Source: Ctenosaura bakeri
Taxonomy: Eukaryota; Chordata; Lepidosauria; Squamata; Iguanidae
Direction of reading: 5' to 3'
Length of the DNA stretch: 64,000 bases
Assembly (NCBI GenBank): GCA_948474755.1
Contig: CAOLHI010001854.1
Span: 124,001 to 188,000 of the forward strand
This document shows, piece by piece, positions 12,240-24,029 of the stretch. A model generated the notes under the pieces. The model made no database searches and was not told the origin of the DNA. It saw nothing but the letters and a program-made list of their open reading frames with translations. Numbering within the stretch: position 1 is the first letter of the stretch; every line of letters starts with the position of its first letter. The position numbers were made by a program, and so were the translations under genes.

Positions 12240-14350
12240 GCTTAGTTTAGTTTCTGTTATGTTTATTCCATTGGGTGCCTGGTAGATTCTAACCTGCAAA
12301 ATCTCCTTTGAGCATGAAGTACTTTTATGTAAGGGAAAACTACATACAAGTCAGCCTGCCAGTTAAGCACCTTGATTAATATTGCCTGCTTTCAGTGCCT
12401 TCCAAGGAAGATCAGGAACACATACATTTGCCATGGCAACAGGTCAACATGTTACCTCTTTTCTATGAATATTTTAACACCTCAACAAGCCACATGGGGC
12501 TGGAGGGGGAAGTATATTTTTCAGTGTTGTAAAAACAGTCAGGAAACTTCCCCTCACTTCACATGAATGGAGATGTTAGAACCAAAATTTCAAACCTATT
12601 CAGCAATATTTGAAAACTTAAACTGTCGTGTTTATAATTTTCTAATGTTTCTTTGAAAGTGCAAGATACACCTTTAAAATATGATGTGTTGCTTAAAAGT
12701 TATTATTCTTTGGAAGTAAAGAAATAATAACTTTTAAAAACCTATAATTTTGAATATTGAGGTTCTAAATAGAGTGCTCGACTAAAAATCTTACAGATAT
12801 GAAAAGGAATATTCATTGACAGATCCACAACCACTTCCTAGGCCAGGTGGATGTCTGTGCCTGTGGCAGTTGGTAAAGAAGGCAGCTTTTCCTTATCCTC
12901 TTTTGTACTATTATTGCTCCTGCCACTGCCATCAGTAGGAGGGAGTTAACTCCCTATCCTTGGGCTACTATCGTGAAGGATTCCTTTGAGGCGGCATTCC
13001 AGAAAATAATGGGTCATAGCATCCTGTGGATAATTGTCTGCCCTTGATATAACCAGTCAATTTGCAAGATTTCCTTCCTTCAGTTACAGCAGGACACCAT
13101 CAGTAAGATATCAACATATACAGACAGCTTCCTACAACCATACCTTATCTGTGGATGTACAGCCAGGCTGCAAAGATCAACACAAGTCTTTTACTGCCAG
13201 TTAGGCCACATCAAGTGGTCTGTCAGTTGGCTTTGGGTCGCCTCTAAGATTGTACCTTTAATAGTTTCCCCCATATGAATCTTCTAAGTGTAATAAAATT
13301 AATAATATGAATATTGCAAAATTTTAGTCTGGAAAATATAATTCCAACATTGTTGAGTAAAATCACATTAGGATATTCCTCCATTAACTTATTTATTTTC
13401 AGTTTATTTATTTTACTTATTTACATAATGTATCTCCTGGACTTTAAAAAGCACAGCTTATGCAATAAAATTTATCCATATAGCCACTGTGTTTTTTTCA
13501 TGGCTAGTTTTCACAGTCCCTTGTCAAATTGCACAGTAGATGAGTCCAGATGAAAATATCTGCAAAGATTTTTTTCACATTTGGATGGATGGGATGCTAT
13601 TTATATATTTTAGAAAAATGTTTCTGTCCTGTCCTCCATGAAAAGATCTCAAATCAGAATTTCTTTGTTAAAATACTTATAGTCAGCAGTTATATTTGTA
13701 TTAAATATATTTTACCAGTATATAATATATGACATGACTTTAAAATGTGTCTTTGCACAGACAGATTTGTTCAAATTCACTATTTGTTCTCCATACAGTT
13801 AACAGACCAGTATAATACAATACAGCATATGTGATATTCTTCTTTTATTTGGACTCCTGATTATTATCCAAATGGTGTTGAATGCACTCTTGGCTATTTG
13901 GATAATTAAGGTTTTATTTTATTTCACTGAATGTTTCCCTAAAGCACAGACTTTTAAATTCAATGTGCACAGGAATTACTAGATGGACAATAAAATTAAC
14001 AGTACTAACCATGCATAATGTTTATAGGTCCCTGGTCATTGGCACTTAATTCCTAGGTAGCACTATTTTTCTGTGGTGGTGGGATTCTGTGCTTCTGTGA
14101 AGCAAGAGGCTATGCTGACAGTATCAGTGCTGCTTGTAGGGTCTCCCATGTAAGACTAAATGTGCTAAACAGCTATAGGGTAGCAGCAGTAGTATGAGTG
14201 TGTGTGTGGTGGGGGGAACACTGGCAGAGGATCTTTCAGAGATAATGGCAGTGGCACCTTAATTAACTTCAAGTCATTTCTGTTTACTTCTTTGTACTGT
14301 GTAGTACTGCTTAGACCTTTTAGTTCTATGCACTAACCTTTAGACCTTTT
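12240..14350. other. Unique stretch, no gene seen
   Basis: AT-rich, with scattered short open frames that have no recognisable domain. A GT run followed by G's lies near 14197-14217. Confidence 0.45.
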
Positions 14351-14351
14351 A

Positions 14352-14957
14352 GTTCTATGAAGAAGGAGGCATGGTGAACCCCCTTTGAATGTCTTTTACC
14401 ACAAAAAGCCTATCCAAATGAATCCAATGGACAATCCATAATAAAACAAGAGTTAGTACAGAACATCAGACTACCAGGCCAGATGGCACTCAATGAGCAA
14501 CTGAGGCAGAATAGAGAACAACTATGAGCAATGCTGTGGCTAATGACACTATTGGACTCAACCTGAAAGAATGTTCAGCTGTTGACATGATCAGAAGTTA
14601 AAGGAAAGTCTAAAGCTGCACAATACTTATTGTAGGAACATGGAACTTGAGAAGCATGAATAAGGGGAAACTAGACATTGTAAAAGAAGTGGGATGTAAA
14701 AAGATTGCAATACCTGGAGTGAGCAAGCTAAAGTGGCCAGGAATGGGACATTTTGAATCAGATAATCACACAGTGTTTTAATCAGGAAATGAAAATCTAA
14801 GAAAAAATGGTGTGGAATTTATAGTGAGGAGACATGTAGGAAAACAATCAAAGTCTGGCTGAAAGATAAGAGTGCAATATGACTTCAGAGAAAGCCTATC
14901 AATACAGCCATAATCCAAGTTTATGCTTCAACTACAGAAAGAAGACACAAGATATAC
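14352..14957 (+). mobile_element. Bov-B LINE, 5' region and start of endonuclease
   Basis: The sequence follows the RTE-class Bov-B LINE from the segment before the main ORF into the endonuclease. Landmarks are gttaaaggaaagtctaaagc, ggaacatggaacttgagaag, atgggacattttgaatcaga and ccataatccaagtttatgc. Frameshifts and stops interrupt the frame. It breaks off near 14957, next to an unrelated pseudogene. Other text in the window matching the Bov-B 3' end is at 16594-16727. The Bov-B protein machinery is the presumed partner of the Sauria SINEs. Confidence 0.82.
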
Positions 14958-14974
14958 TAGGTTACTGGGTATAG

Positions 14975-15930
<956 letters not shown>

Positions 15931-16136
15931 ATAACTAGCAAACAGTGTTTGTAAAAGCAGTCCAAAAGCAGTCCAGAGCTACTAAGTCTGAATTTACCAG
16001 GAGTCCAGGCAGAGAGTGTCCCCAAGCAGAATCTATAGTCAAGGCAAAGCCAAGGTCCAAGGTCTGAAGAACACAAGCAGAGAATGCAGGAGTCAGCAAG
16101 GCTGTCACCACCGATGGAGCCAGTAGATTCACCAAT
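15931..16136. other. Unassigned segment between pseudogene and transposon
   Basis: Purine-rich text with repeated ccaaggtc and gtccaggc-like words, a texture often seen in untranslated or LTR sequence. It could be 5' UTR of the retrocopied mRNA or an unrelated repeat. Not recognised. Confidence 0.3.
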
Positions 16137-16594
16137 GGAGTCTTCCATCCACTTGGCGAAGAAAAAGCCCTGTTCTATTACTTACCAGACTGGCGTGCTC
16201 CCATGGAGGATCCAGGCTGATCCGGAGCAGTGCGTGCCCACACTACACACTGTTCCGGGGATGAAAATGGCAGCTTCCCATTGGTGGAGGCTCTCCACCA
16301 ACCAGTGAAGCTCACCAGCCTAAAGCCCGCCCCCGGAAGATCTGCAGGCTTGTGCTGGTGCAAGCCTGCAAATCTACACCGCAGCACAGCCACGGAGTGG
16401 GGTGCACCGCACTGTTGAAAGACCTGTTTTAAGCGGTCTTTCAATAGCACGGCGAGCAACCACTTCTGGTCGTTCCGGATCGGGCTGAAGTCCGGAACTA
16501 CAGAAAGTAGTCCGGACCCATTCCGCCCCCAAGTGCAAACGTCCTCGCTGGAGGACGCTCTGCCCCGTTGCAAAAACAAAGTGTAGAAAAGGCC
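16137..16594 (-). mobile_element. Harbinger-like non-autonomous element, diverged copy
   Basis: The reverse complement aligns along most of its length with the element at 11736-12236. Shared landmarks in the same order are aggcc-tttct-cac at the outer end, ggcgtcct or agcgtcct, gtccggac, acaggtctttcaa, a ccattttc or ccattttg core, and ggtaa-taat near the far end. The right end (GGCC at 16591-16594) is clear. The left end is degraded and placed approximately. It abuts the Bov-B 3' fragment. Confidence 0.65.
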
Positions 16595-16727
16595 TGAGAC
16601 TGTCATATTTTGGACACGTCATGAGACACATAACTCATTTGAAAAAGCAATAATACTTGGAAAGGTACATTGCAGTAGGAAAAGAGGAACACCACATTAC
16701 AGATAAATAGATTCAATCAATTAAGCC
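16595..16727 (+). mobile_element. Bov-B LINE 3' fragment of the ORF
   Basis: Matches the C-terminal end of the Bov-B ORF: ctgtcatattttggacacgt, atgagacacataactcattt, ggaaaggtacattgcagtag, aaaagaggaacaccacatta, then gattcaatcaattaagccac. It may be the other end of the Bov-B at 14352-14957, with internal loss and insertion between, or a separate fragment. Confidence 0.75.
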
Positions 16728-17290
16728 ACCTCCCATTTATTGGTATTTGTTGATATTTGATCTAATTTATTTTAATGCATTTTTTGTATTTTGTAATTTG
16801 TGACAGTTTCATATTATTGTATTATATTTTATTGTATTTGTGTTATTATTTTTTAGGCACCTTGAACATCAAGAGATGAGGAGATGCTTTTTCAAGAAAT
16901 TTAGAACCAAGAAATTCTGTCAGTGGACCTTTGGGGACCTTCTTTCTGTCCTTCTTTGTGTCACTCAAAAACTGGCTGCAGTTGGTTTTCTAGCACCCCA
17001 GAACTGAAAAGGATTTCCTCTATTTGTTTTCTGGCATCTAAAATAGAAGACATTGTACATGTTCTCTTTAACTGTCAATTATATGCCCTAGTAAAGGCCC
17101 AGTATCTACAGACACTACTTGACAGAACAAAACACTGGGCCCCTAACAAATAACTATCTTATTTTCTTCAGGGCACTAACACATATGTAGTGCTCAGAAC
17201 TCCTAGGTTTATAAATTGCACTGACCAACTGAGAAACCAATTTATAGAACATACTGGGGTTGCATGCAAGGGTGATGAATTAACCTAAAT
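16728..17290 (+). mobile_element. Possible LINE 3' remnant, family uncertain
   Basis: An AT-rich L2-like 3' UTR texture (to about 16870) is followed by a frame with EDIVHVLFNCQLYALVKAQY. That H-x3-N-C-x2-Y pattern resembles the C-terminal cysteine/histidine segment of several LINE ORF2 proteins. Too short for a family assignment. Confidence 0.35.
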
Positions 17291-18415
17291 ACATATTGTA
17301 TCTGTATTTTATTATTTCCATCTTATCACAAGATAAGATGATAATCTATTATTATAAGTTTTGATATTTTCTTATAGTCTTTTGCATTGTTCTTTTTATT
17401 TCAACTTATCATATTTTATCATATCTTACCTTATTTTATCTTACTTATCTTATTTTATTATATTTTATAACATTTGATGTTATTTCTTTTGATATGGTCA
17501 ACTGACTAATCAATACATTTATACTGTACTGTACTTGTTTTCTGGCATTTCCACTTACTCACTGGAACCTGTTATTCTTCCAGGACACATCCACCATTTG
17601 ATCTTGTCCAAGGTCATTTTATGCTACTTACGCTAACATTAGCTACAAGATTTTGAGACTTTCTGAGTCTTTTTCTTAGAACACTCAGTAACTTGGATGT
17701 AGATTTGTATCTACAGTGCATGGCTTGTGACTTCGCTATGCCACTATTTTACAATGTTTCTGATTAGCAGATCCATGTTTGTTCATCCCTATCCTACCAA
17801 AAGTTGCAGCAGCAGAAAATGTAAAGGTAAACCAGTCAGTGCACAGAAAGTCTGGTTCTGCTTCTTTGAGGCCTACTTTATACATTAAGAAACTTTTACA
17901 TACCTTTCCATCATGGAGGAAACTGCAAACCTGTTTTCCCTTGACCACATAACTTAATGTAATTAATGGTTCTTAACACATTGGTCTGATCCACATGTTT
18001 CTGCTAATATGTCTGGGAACATATCTTTCCTGAGAAACGAGAAGCCTTCTTCAGCTAGTAACATTCCTCAAAAAGCTACCAGATCTGTCAGTTTGTTGTA
18101 GTCAAATCAGCAAAGTTAGTAGCAAAAAGATTTTTAAGTCTCTTTAGATAATATGTCTTGTCAATTATCTTCAGGCTTGTCTTTCCACAGGCATTATGAA
18201 AGAGGACCTCGAATGGTAGAGAAGAGATTGTATGCCCCCATAACTCATCATATCAAAAATATGTAACTGGAATCCTTTAATCCCATAGAGAGAAAATAAA
18301 ACTGAAATGATTTATTATTCAGTGCAGAAACTGGGTGTCTAATGAACTGAATTGCAATTTGAAGAATATCTTAACAAGCATATTTGGATTAAATTGTTAA
18401 CTATTTCTTTGTTAA
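17291..18415. other. Unique AT-rich stretch, no gene seen
   Basis: Runs of TTATC/ATTTTA words at 17300-17480 include a short perfect stem, catcttatc-acaa-gataagatg. A 70-codon minus-strand frame at 17736-17948 was examined and matched no known family. Confidence 0.4.
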
Positions 18416-18419
18416 GAAT

Positions 18420-19239
18420 TGTGTTAAAGCCCACACACTCCCCAGATTTGATATGGTTTAATTGGTCAATATGATTTAACTAGCAAAATACATTAATTGG
18501 CATGGACATAAAATGGACCCTGAGATGACTATAAGGCCAGGCTGGGCAGAGACTGAATGTGTATGCTGCAAAGTAGGTCAGAGATCCTTTCTAGCCAAGG
18601 TCATTGTCAGGCAGATCACTAGGTAACTCCAGAGATAATAGGCTTACGCTGAAGCTGTAATGTCTCTGACACCACACAATAGCAAGGGCAAGTCCCCACA
18701 AAACCACTGATTGTTTCAGCCCTTCTTCCTAGCACCTGAATGTTTCCTTCCATTGTTCTTTTAACTGTCCATCATTACAGAGCTATTACAGCATCCATTA
18801 ACTTTTTGTCACCATTAACTCTACCCAGACCCCATTATCCGTGTTGCAACCTCCATTCTTTGCTCGGCCAGGAAGCCATCCACACCCTTGCCCTCCAGAC
18901 AGATTGTGGATATAAAAATCCTCCATTTTGAGCAATCATATCCAGTATCTTGCTTGCTGAAAGCCACACTGTTGCTCTGACTTCCAAATGAATACTGTCC
19001 TTAGGTGCAGCTCTACACCATATTGCTGCTTTCTCCACGGCTCTCTGGAACAGTAATAGTCACCCACTCCCTAAAACTCTACTATCAACAACTTTCCTCC
19101 TTCTATCCTTTGGTTAGCTCTTGTGTGAGTGTGTGAGTGCTTGAATCCTTTGTGTGCATTATTGAACTCTTCAGTAAAACACATTTCAGTTTATTTTGGA
19201 ATCTTTGACAGGTTCTTTTCTGCAAGGACCCCATAAACA
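18420..19239 (+). mobile_element. LTR of an endogenous retrovirus-like element
   Basis: Plausible boundaries are TGTGTTAAAG at the left and CCATAAACA at the right, followed by TTGGTGG, where a primer-binding site would start. A TATA box lies at 18911-18918. A variant poly-A signal AGTAAA at 19173-19178 lies about 260 bases downstream and is followed by a T-rich U5-like end. The flanks do not match as a target duplication, so this is probably a 5' LTR with decayed internal sequence, not a solo LTR. No internal protein is recognisable. Confidence 0.5.
18911..18918 (+). promoter_or_regulatory. TATA box of the LTR
   Basis: TATAAAAA, at the expected position in the LTR, upstream of the AGTAAA signal. 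Confidence 0.45.
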
Positions 19240-20670
19240 TTGGTGGATGATCTCATTAGTTTATCCTTCTCTTGCTGGCCTCCTCATTGAGTTAATTAAT
19301 TCCTCTTTGTCCCATGGAGGTACTGGCATTGCAGTACCTCTGAGTCACCCACATTTTGGGGTAACAATTGTAACCTCTCCCTTAATTTGAATATCAGCAT
19401 GGTATAATTTATAAATCACAGGGTATGTGGTGTCTTAATCTGAAAGTTTATTTTCACTCCTTACAGATGACCTATTCACATTTTCTTGAATTTCTCCATG
19501 GCATTGTTCATTTTTGCTCAGCAATAAGCAGAAACAGTTTGTCAGATGAATTTACAAACTGAAGGAGATTCTTAATCATGATTTGTAATTACCTCAGGTA
19601 TTCTGCCATAATACATTCCAAAATTAAATAGGAATATGAACACTGCATGCAGCATTGTTCACAGGGGAGAAGAATCTGAATTAAAATATGTTGATTTAAC
19701 CCAGTTGTTTACAGCACAATTTGCTGCAGTGGAGTCAAATGCTGGAAAATAGCACTGCACAAAAATCATTACAACAGAAGGAAACATTAATATTATAGAC
19801 TGGAAGGTCCTAATCCAGAGATTCTTTTAAATTGTGTGGAATGAACAGAGTTGTCCATTATCAGGAGTTGCCTTTCCAGATTTATTTCAGTGAGAGTTAT
19901 TTATATCCACATAAAAGGATACCAGACCTGTGTCAAACAGGGAGTGCACACTGATAGGTGCTATTTATAAAGCAGAATGCTTGGAAAGTCATTCTGCACT
20001 GAAGTGATGGCAAGATCTCTCCTTACAATATTCAAGGAATATTTTCTTGGTAAACTTCAGGCCAAACTGTTGTACCTCCACCTGAGGAAACAGAACATGC
20101 CAATAAAGCAATCTGTTTAGTTCTCTATGCTAATAGTTTAATGTAGCCTCCAAAGAAGAAGAAGAATCAAGAAGGTAGTGCTTATTGATCAACTGAAAGC
20201 CACTGTTAGTGAAAAGAAGTTACAATGTTTATCAGCGAGAGTTTATTTGGTTGTCAGGCAGAAGTGGTGATTGATAATTGTGTTCTCTTCCTGTGGTTTA
20301 TAAGCCCACCATTTGGGTACATTGTACTCGTTCCTGAAGCCATTGTGTCATGCTAAAAGATTTTGTATTTTATTATTTGTAGGTTTATATATAAAATCTT
20401 GTCTCTTCCACTGGTCAGTCTAAGTCATAGCAGTGTAATGCCCTCTATATGTTTTGGACTACATCTCCCATATGCATAGCCAATGGTAAGGGTTGTGTTC
20501 AAAACACACAGACAGAAACTTGATTACCATTATTTTGAGTAGCCACAGTTCCCTCCAGAGTTCTCACAAACTGATGTTTAAAGGAAACTTACTTATTGAA
20601 TCTAATGAGGATTGGAATTGACATCTGGAAGGGAGATTATGATGACAATGGTGATGATGAAGACAGCTCA
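19240..20670. other. Unique stretch, no gene seen
   Basis: The first bases may be decayed ERV leader. A fragment reading ggactacatctcccatatgc near 20456 resembles the core of the palindromic MITEs elsewhere. No coding sequence was recognised. Confidence 0.4.
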
Positions 20671-20684
20671 TGTTTCTCAAGGCC

Positions 20685-20790
20685 TTAGGTGGGGAACATT
20701 GGGCTATGCAGAGGTTTTGGTCTACAATTTCCTGCAGCCTCATCCTTCATGGACAATGGTAAGGGGCTATAGAATTGTAGTTAAAAATAT
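20685..20790. mobile_element. Palindromic MITE-like fragment, diverged
   Basis: Words such as ggtggggaacatt, ttttggtctacaatttcctg and gaattgtagtt fit a diverged copy of the short palindromic elements with ggactacaactccca cores. Boundaries are approximate. Confidence 0.35.
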
Positions 20791-20829
20791 AAAGAGAGAG
20801 AAGGGCAAAGGTTTTCCCTTCCTATTCTA

Positions 20830-21310
20830 GGCACTGAGTATGAGTATATTTTCCTTATTATTTTCTCTTTTATTTTCTAATACTCATACATCTGACTGCA
20901 CGACCTTTATCTCCCTGTAGCTTTCTTAGCCTTCATAGTACCCTAGTGACCCATGACCACAGCCTATTCTCTTCAACTCAATTTTATTGCATTATATCAG
21001 CAAGACACCATAGCACAAAAACCCATCAGCTGTAGCATCCATAAAAACAGAAGTTGGATACCATGAAAACATTTGTCTTAGCAGTTAAGCCTCATTGATA
21101 ACATACTACAAAGAGCTTACTGAACATGTATATCAGTGGTATTTTTTAATCCAAGTGCATTTAAAACATTTTACAGAATAAAACCGGACAGGACTTTAGA
21201 AAAAATTAAAATACACATTTAAAACACCAAAAAAGAATTGTGACATATTAAAGAGATAAATGAATTCATTCTAAGAATTTGGAGGAGGTGGCCAGGTGCA
21301 TGCTAACACT
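20830..21310. other. Unique stretch, nothing recognised
   Basis: AT-rich, no coding or repeat signal. Confidence 0.35.
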
Positions 21311-21316
21311 GTAAAC

Positions 21317-21445
21317 TGCTGTTTCTCAAACTGGTCTTCCAGCTGTTTGGACATTATATCCAAGAATCACTGATCCAATAGCCAAGACAGCTGGAATTTC
21401 TTGAAGTTGAAGTCCCAAACACCTGGAGAAGTTTGTGAATCACTG
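21317..21445. mobile_element. Palindromic hAT-like MITE
   Basis: The left arm reads tttctcaaactggtcttccagctgt and the right arm reads cctggagaagtttgtgaatcactg. They are diverged reverse complements meeting near a gccaagacagctgg centre. The CAGTG-type end followed by TTCTCAAAC is characteristic of a large hAT (Charlie-like) group. No clear 8-bp duplication remains. Confidence 0.6.
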
Positions 21446-21459
21446 ATATCAGGGAAAGG

Positions 21460-23310
21460 TTTCATAGAACACTTTATCTAACTAAAAAGAGTTAACTTCG
21501 TGATTCTTCCCCTGAAATAATAAGTGCAATTCCAGACAACTTGAGCTGATGAAGTGTCCCTTGCCAGATTTTTTTAAAAAAGTAATAGTTTCTTAGCTCA
21601 TGAGTTCCCCAATGAGTTGACAGAAATAGAATTCTAGCCAAGATTTCAACCATGATGTTATCCTCCACCTCCGTTTTCATTTCAGATCCAAATAATTTCT
21701 CATATGAAGTTCCTTTAAACTAAGTGGAAGACTGTTGGAAGTGAGGTGCCATCACAGTCTCTCATGGAATGAGCTGTCTTGATTACTTGAAAGTCTAACA
21801 TTGACAATACATGAATATGGTATGTGTCTTAAATAATTTGCATATGACTGATACAATGTACCTCCCATTGCAGTCCCATGCCAACCTATGAATATTCCTA
21901 GTAATGCAACTATAGCCAGGATTCAGTGGGGTTATTCTGATGATGGAACGCTTTCCTTCAGCAGTACTGGGAATAGTTGTTTCTACCTTCAGAAACCTTT
22001 TGTGTACATTCAACACCTACTCTAGAGGACTGCTTCCAGTTTGGAGGCACCATGGAGTGCTATAAGGAATAGGTGGCATTCATCATGCTACTATTTGGCT
22101 GTTAGTGTGACCCTGGATTTGGGCCTGTAGGGCAAGCAGAAACAATGTGATCGACTCACCCATATTGTTCTGTCATTCCTAGGCAGTATGGGGTTGCACT
22201 ATGGTGAATGCACTCATACATCCATATTGAGAGAAAACTTAAACAAAGAAGCATTTGTGTCAGCTCCACAACTATTCACAGAGCCAGCTTGGTTGCTTTG
22301 CTTGTAAGCTTCCTGGAGTTTATCTGGGTAGTAACTGCTGGCTTGTTAAAACCTTATTTCAAAATGAGATATTCTTGTATTTGTTTTAAAAGCTCTGATT
22401 CGTTTTTGGAGATGCACATATTGGAGAGTAACTTCAGGATAAGGACCATGAATCTGTAACAGTTGCTTTAACAAACAGATCTGAGCCTTCTACATGCTGG
22501 GAGAATTAGGAATTCAGTCGTCATTACCTTTCTCCTTTCTAATGTTATAAACATTGCTTATTGCCTGAACACACTAAACTTCTTTGATATCAGATGTTTT
22601 GCTATAGGCTGAAGGTATTAATTTGCATCCTATTTTCAAACATGACAAATATGTTTCCATTTGAATCTAACATCCAACTCCCCCCCCTTGTATTTCAGAC
22701 AATTCACATAATCATGTAAGTTTTATTCTCCAAGCCTTTCATGAAATGATTGGGGGGGGGGTGAAGTAAGAAAGATTCAAAGTGTAATGTTTATTTTCAT
22801 CTGGGCACCTTTAAAAAAATAAAAATAAGACACACCATTGATCTGTACAGAATTCAACGCAGTAACATGTAACTTGTATAGGAAGAGGGATACAAAGCAA
22901 AGGGGGGATTGGTATTCGAGGTGAATATTTCACATTCACAGAGTGATGGACAACTATCATGGCTAAAGTTACAAATTCCTCAAGAGTTATCAGTGATCTG
23001 GGGGCAGGTATGGATGAGTAATTATTTCACTATTATACTAGGTCTCAGAACAAGGTTAATGTGTAGTAGTCCAGCCTTTGGGGGAAAAAATAGCCTTGGC
23101 CATAAATACAACATACTATGACTCATCCCCTGTGCATCGTCCTTCCACTATCCGTAAGCATAGTGATCATGTCCCTTGGCAGTCCTTATATTTGGCATGT
23201 ACCAGAAACAGCACAGTACATACCTGTCTTCTACATGAGAAAGAATCCTAAACAAATCAGGAACTACTGTTCCATGGAGGGTCTCTTACTTGATGATGAT
23301 GATTATGATG
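21460..23310. other. Unique stretch, no gene seen
   Basis: Contains C and G homopolymers near 22679-22688 and 22751-22760. Short open frames have no recognisable domain. Confidence 0.4.
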
Positions 23311-23313
23311 ACA

Positions 23314-23503
23314 ATGTGTTTCTTCAAGATGCTTCTGACTTATGGAGACCCTAAGGTGAACCTATTACAGGGCTTTCTGGGGCTGAGAGTGTGTGATATG
23401 TCCAAAGTCACTCAGTGATTTTCCATGGCCTAGCAAAGAATTGAACCCTGGTCTCCAGGCTTGTACTTCAGCACTCAAACCACTATACCCCACTGGCTCT
23501 TAT
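23314..23503 (-). mobile_element. Sauria SINE, near full length
   Basis: Minus-strand copy bounded on the left by a GAT-rich tail. It keeps cttatggagaccctaaggtg, the ggctgagagtgtgtga segment, a B-box region (gaattgaaccctgg) and the head ending actataccccactggctct. Confidence 0.87.
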
Positions 23504-23789
23504 GCATTCTTTAAATGTATTTGTGTGTGTCAGGTGAGTATTATCTGAAATCTCCTAATTTAGCACTGAGAAAAAGATGTACTTACATCAGGGTGTGAAC
23601 TCACAAGTCTCCCCATATTTTTCCATGTTACAGATGGCAGACTCTCCCTCCCTCCCACTTTCTCCCATATTCAAGTGTATGTGTGTGTCTTTGCATCCTA
23701 AATATGAAAAAATTTATGAACTGTGGTATATTTTTCCAAATAGAAGGGAAATTAAACTTTCCTCTATTGGTCTGCGAAATTTCCTAGGA

Positions 23790-23829
23790 ATATCTATTCC
23801 TAACATAGGAATATGTTAGGAATAGATAT
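23790..23829. repeat. Perfect 18-bp inverted repeat with 4-base loop
   Basis: The left arm is ATATCTATTCCTAACATA, the loop GGAA and the right arm TATGTTAGGAATAGATAT. Pairing is perfect over 18 bases and stops on both sides at A/A. No other transposon signal flanks it. Confidence 0.9.
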
Positions 23830-23912
23830 AGGACAGGACCATGTTCTATTTGTATGCCAAGCAAGTGGTATACACGAGGAGCATGTGATATTCAAAGCCA
23901 CAGTCCCAAATG

Positions 23913-24022
23913 GATGATGGATGGATGGATGGATGATTCTATCATTCTATCAATGGATGATTCTATCAGTTCTGTTTCTTTTTCCCCATCTTCCTCCCTC
24001 CCTCCTTCCCTTCCTTCTTTTA
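23913..24022. repeat. GGAT tetranucleotide run and CCT/TTCC-rich tract
   Basis: A (GGAT)n run at 23915-23936 is followed by two near-copies of attctatca and a pyrimidine tract at about 23988-24020. Confidence 0.6.
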
Positions 24023-24029
24023 TATAAAG

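Noticed and set aside
15931..16136. An LTR between pseudogene and transposon
   Set aside because: The purine-rich texture is suggestive, but there is no TATA box, poly-A signal or terminal TG/CA pair.
16178..16606. 142-codon minus-strand frame
   Set aside because: It lies inside the second Harbinger-like copy. The related copy at 11736 does not preserve the frame, so it is not coding.
17736..17948. 70-codon minus-strand frame with a protein-like composition
   Set aside because: No family was recognised, surrounding frames are closed and there are no splice-linked partners. Not enough support for a gene.
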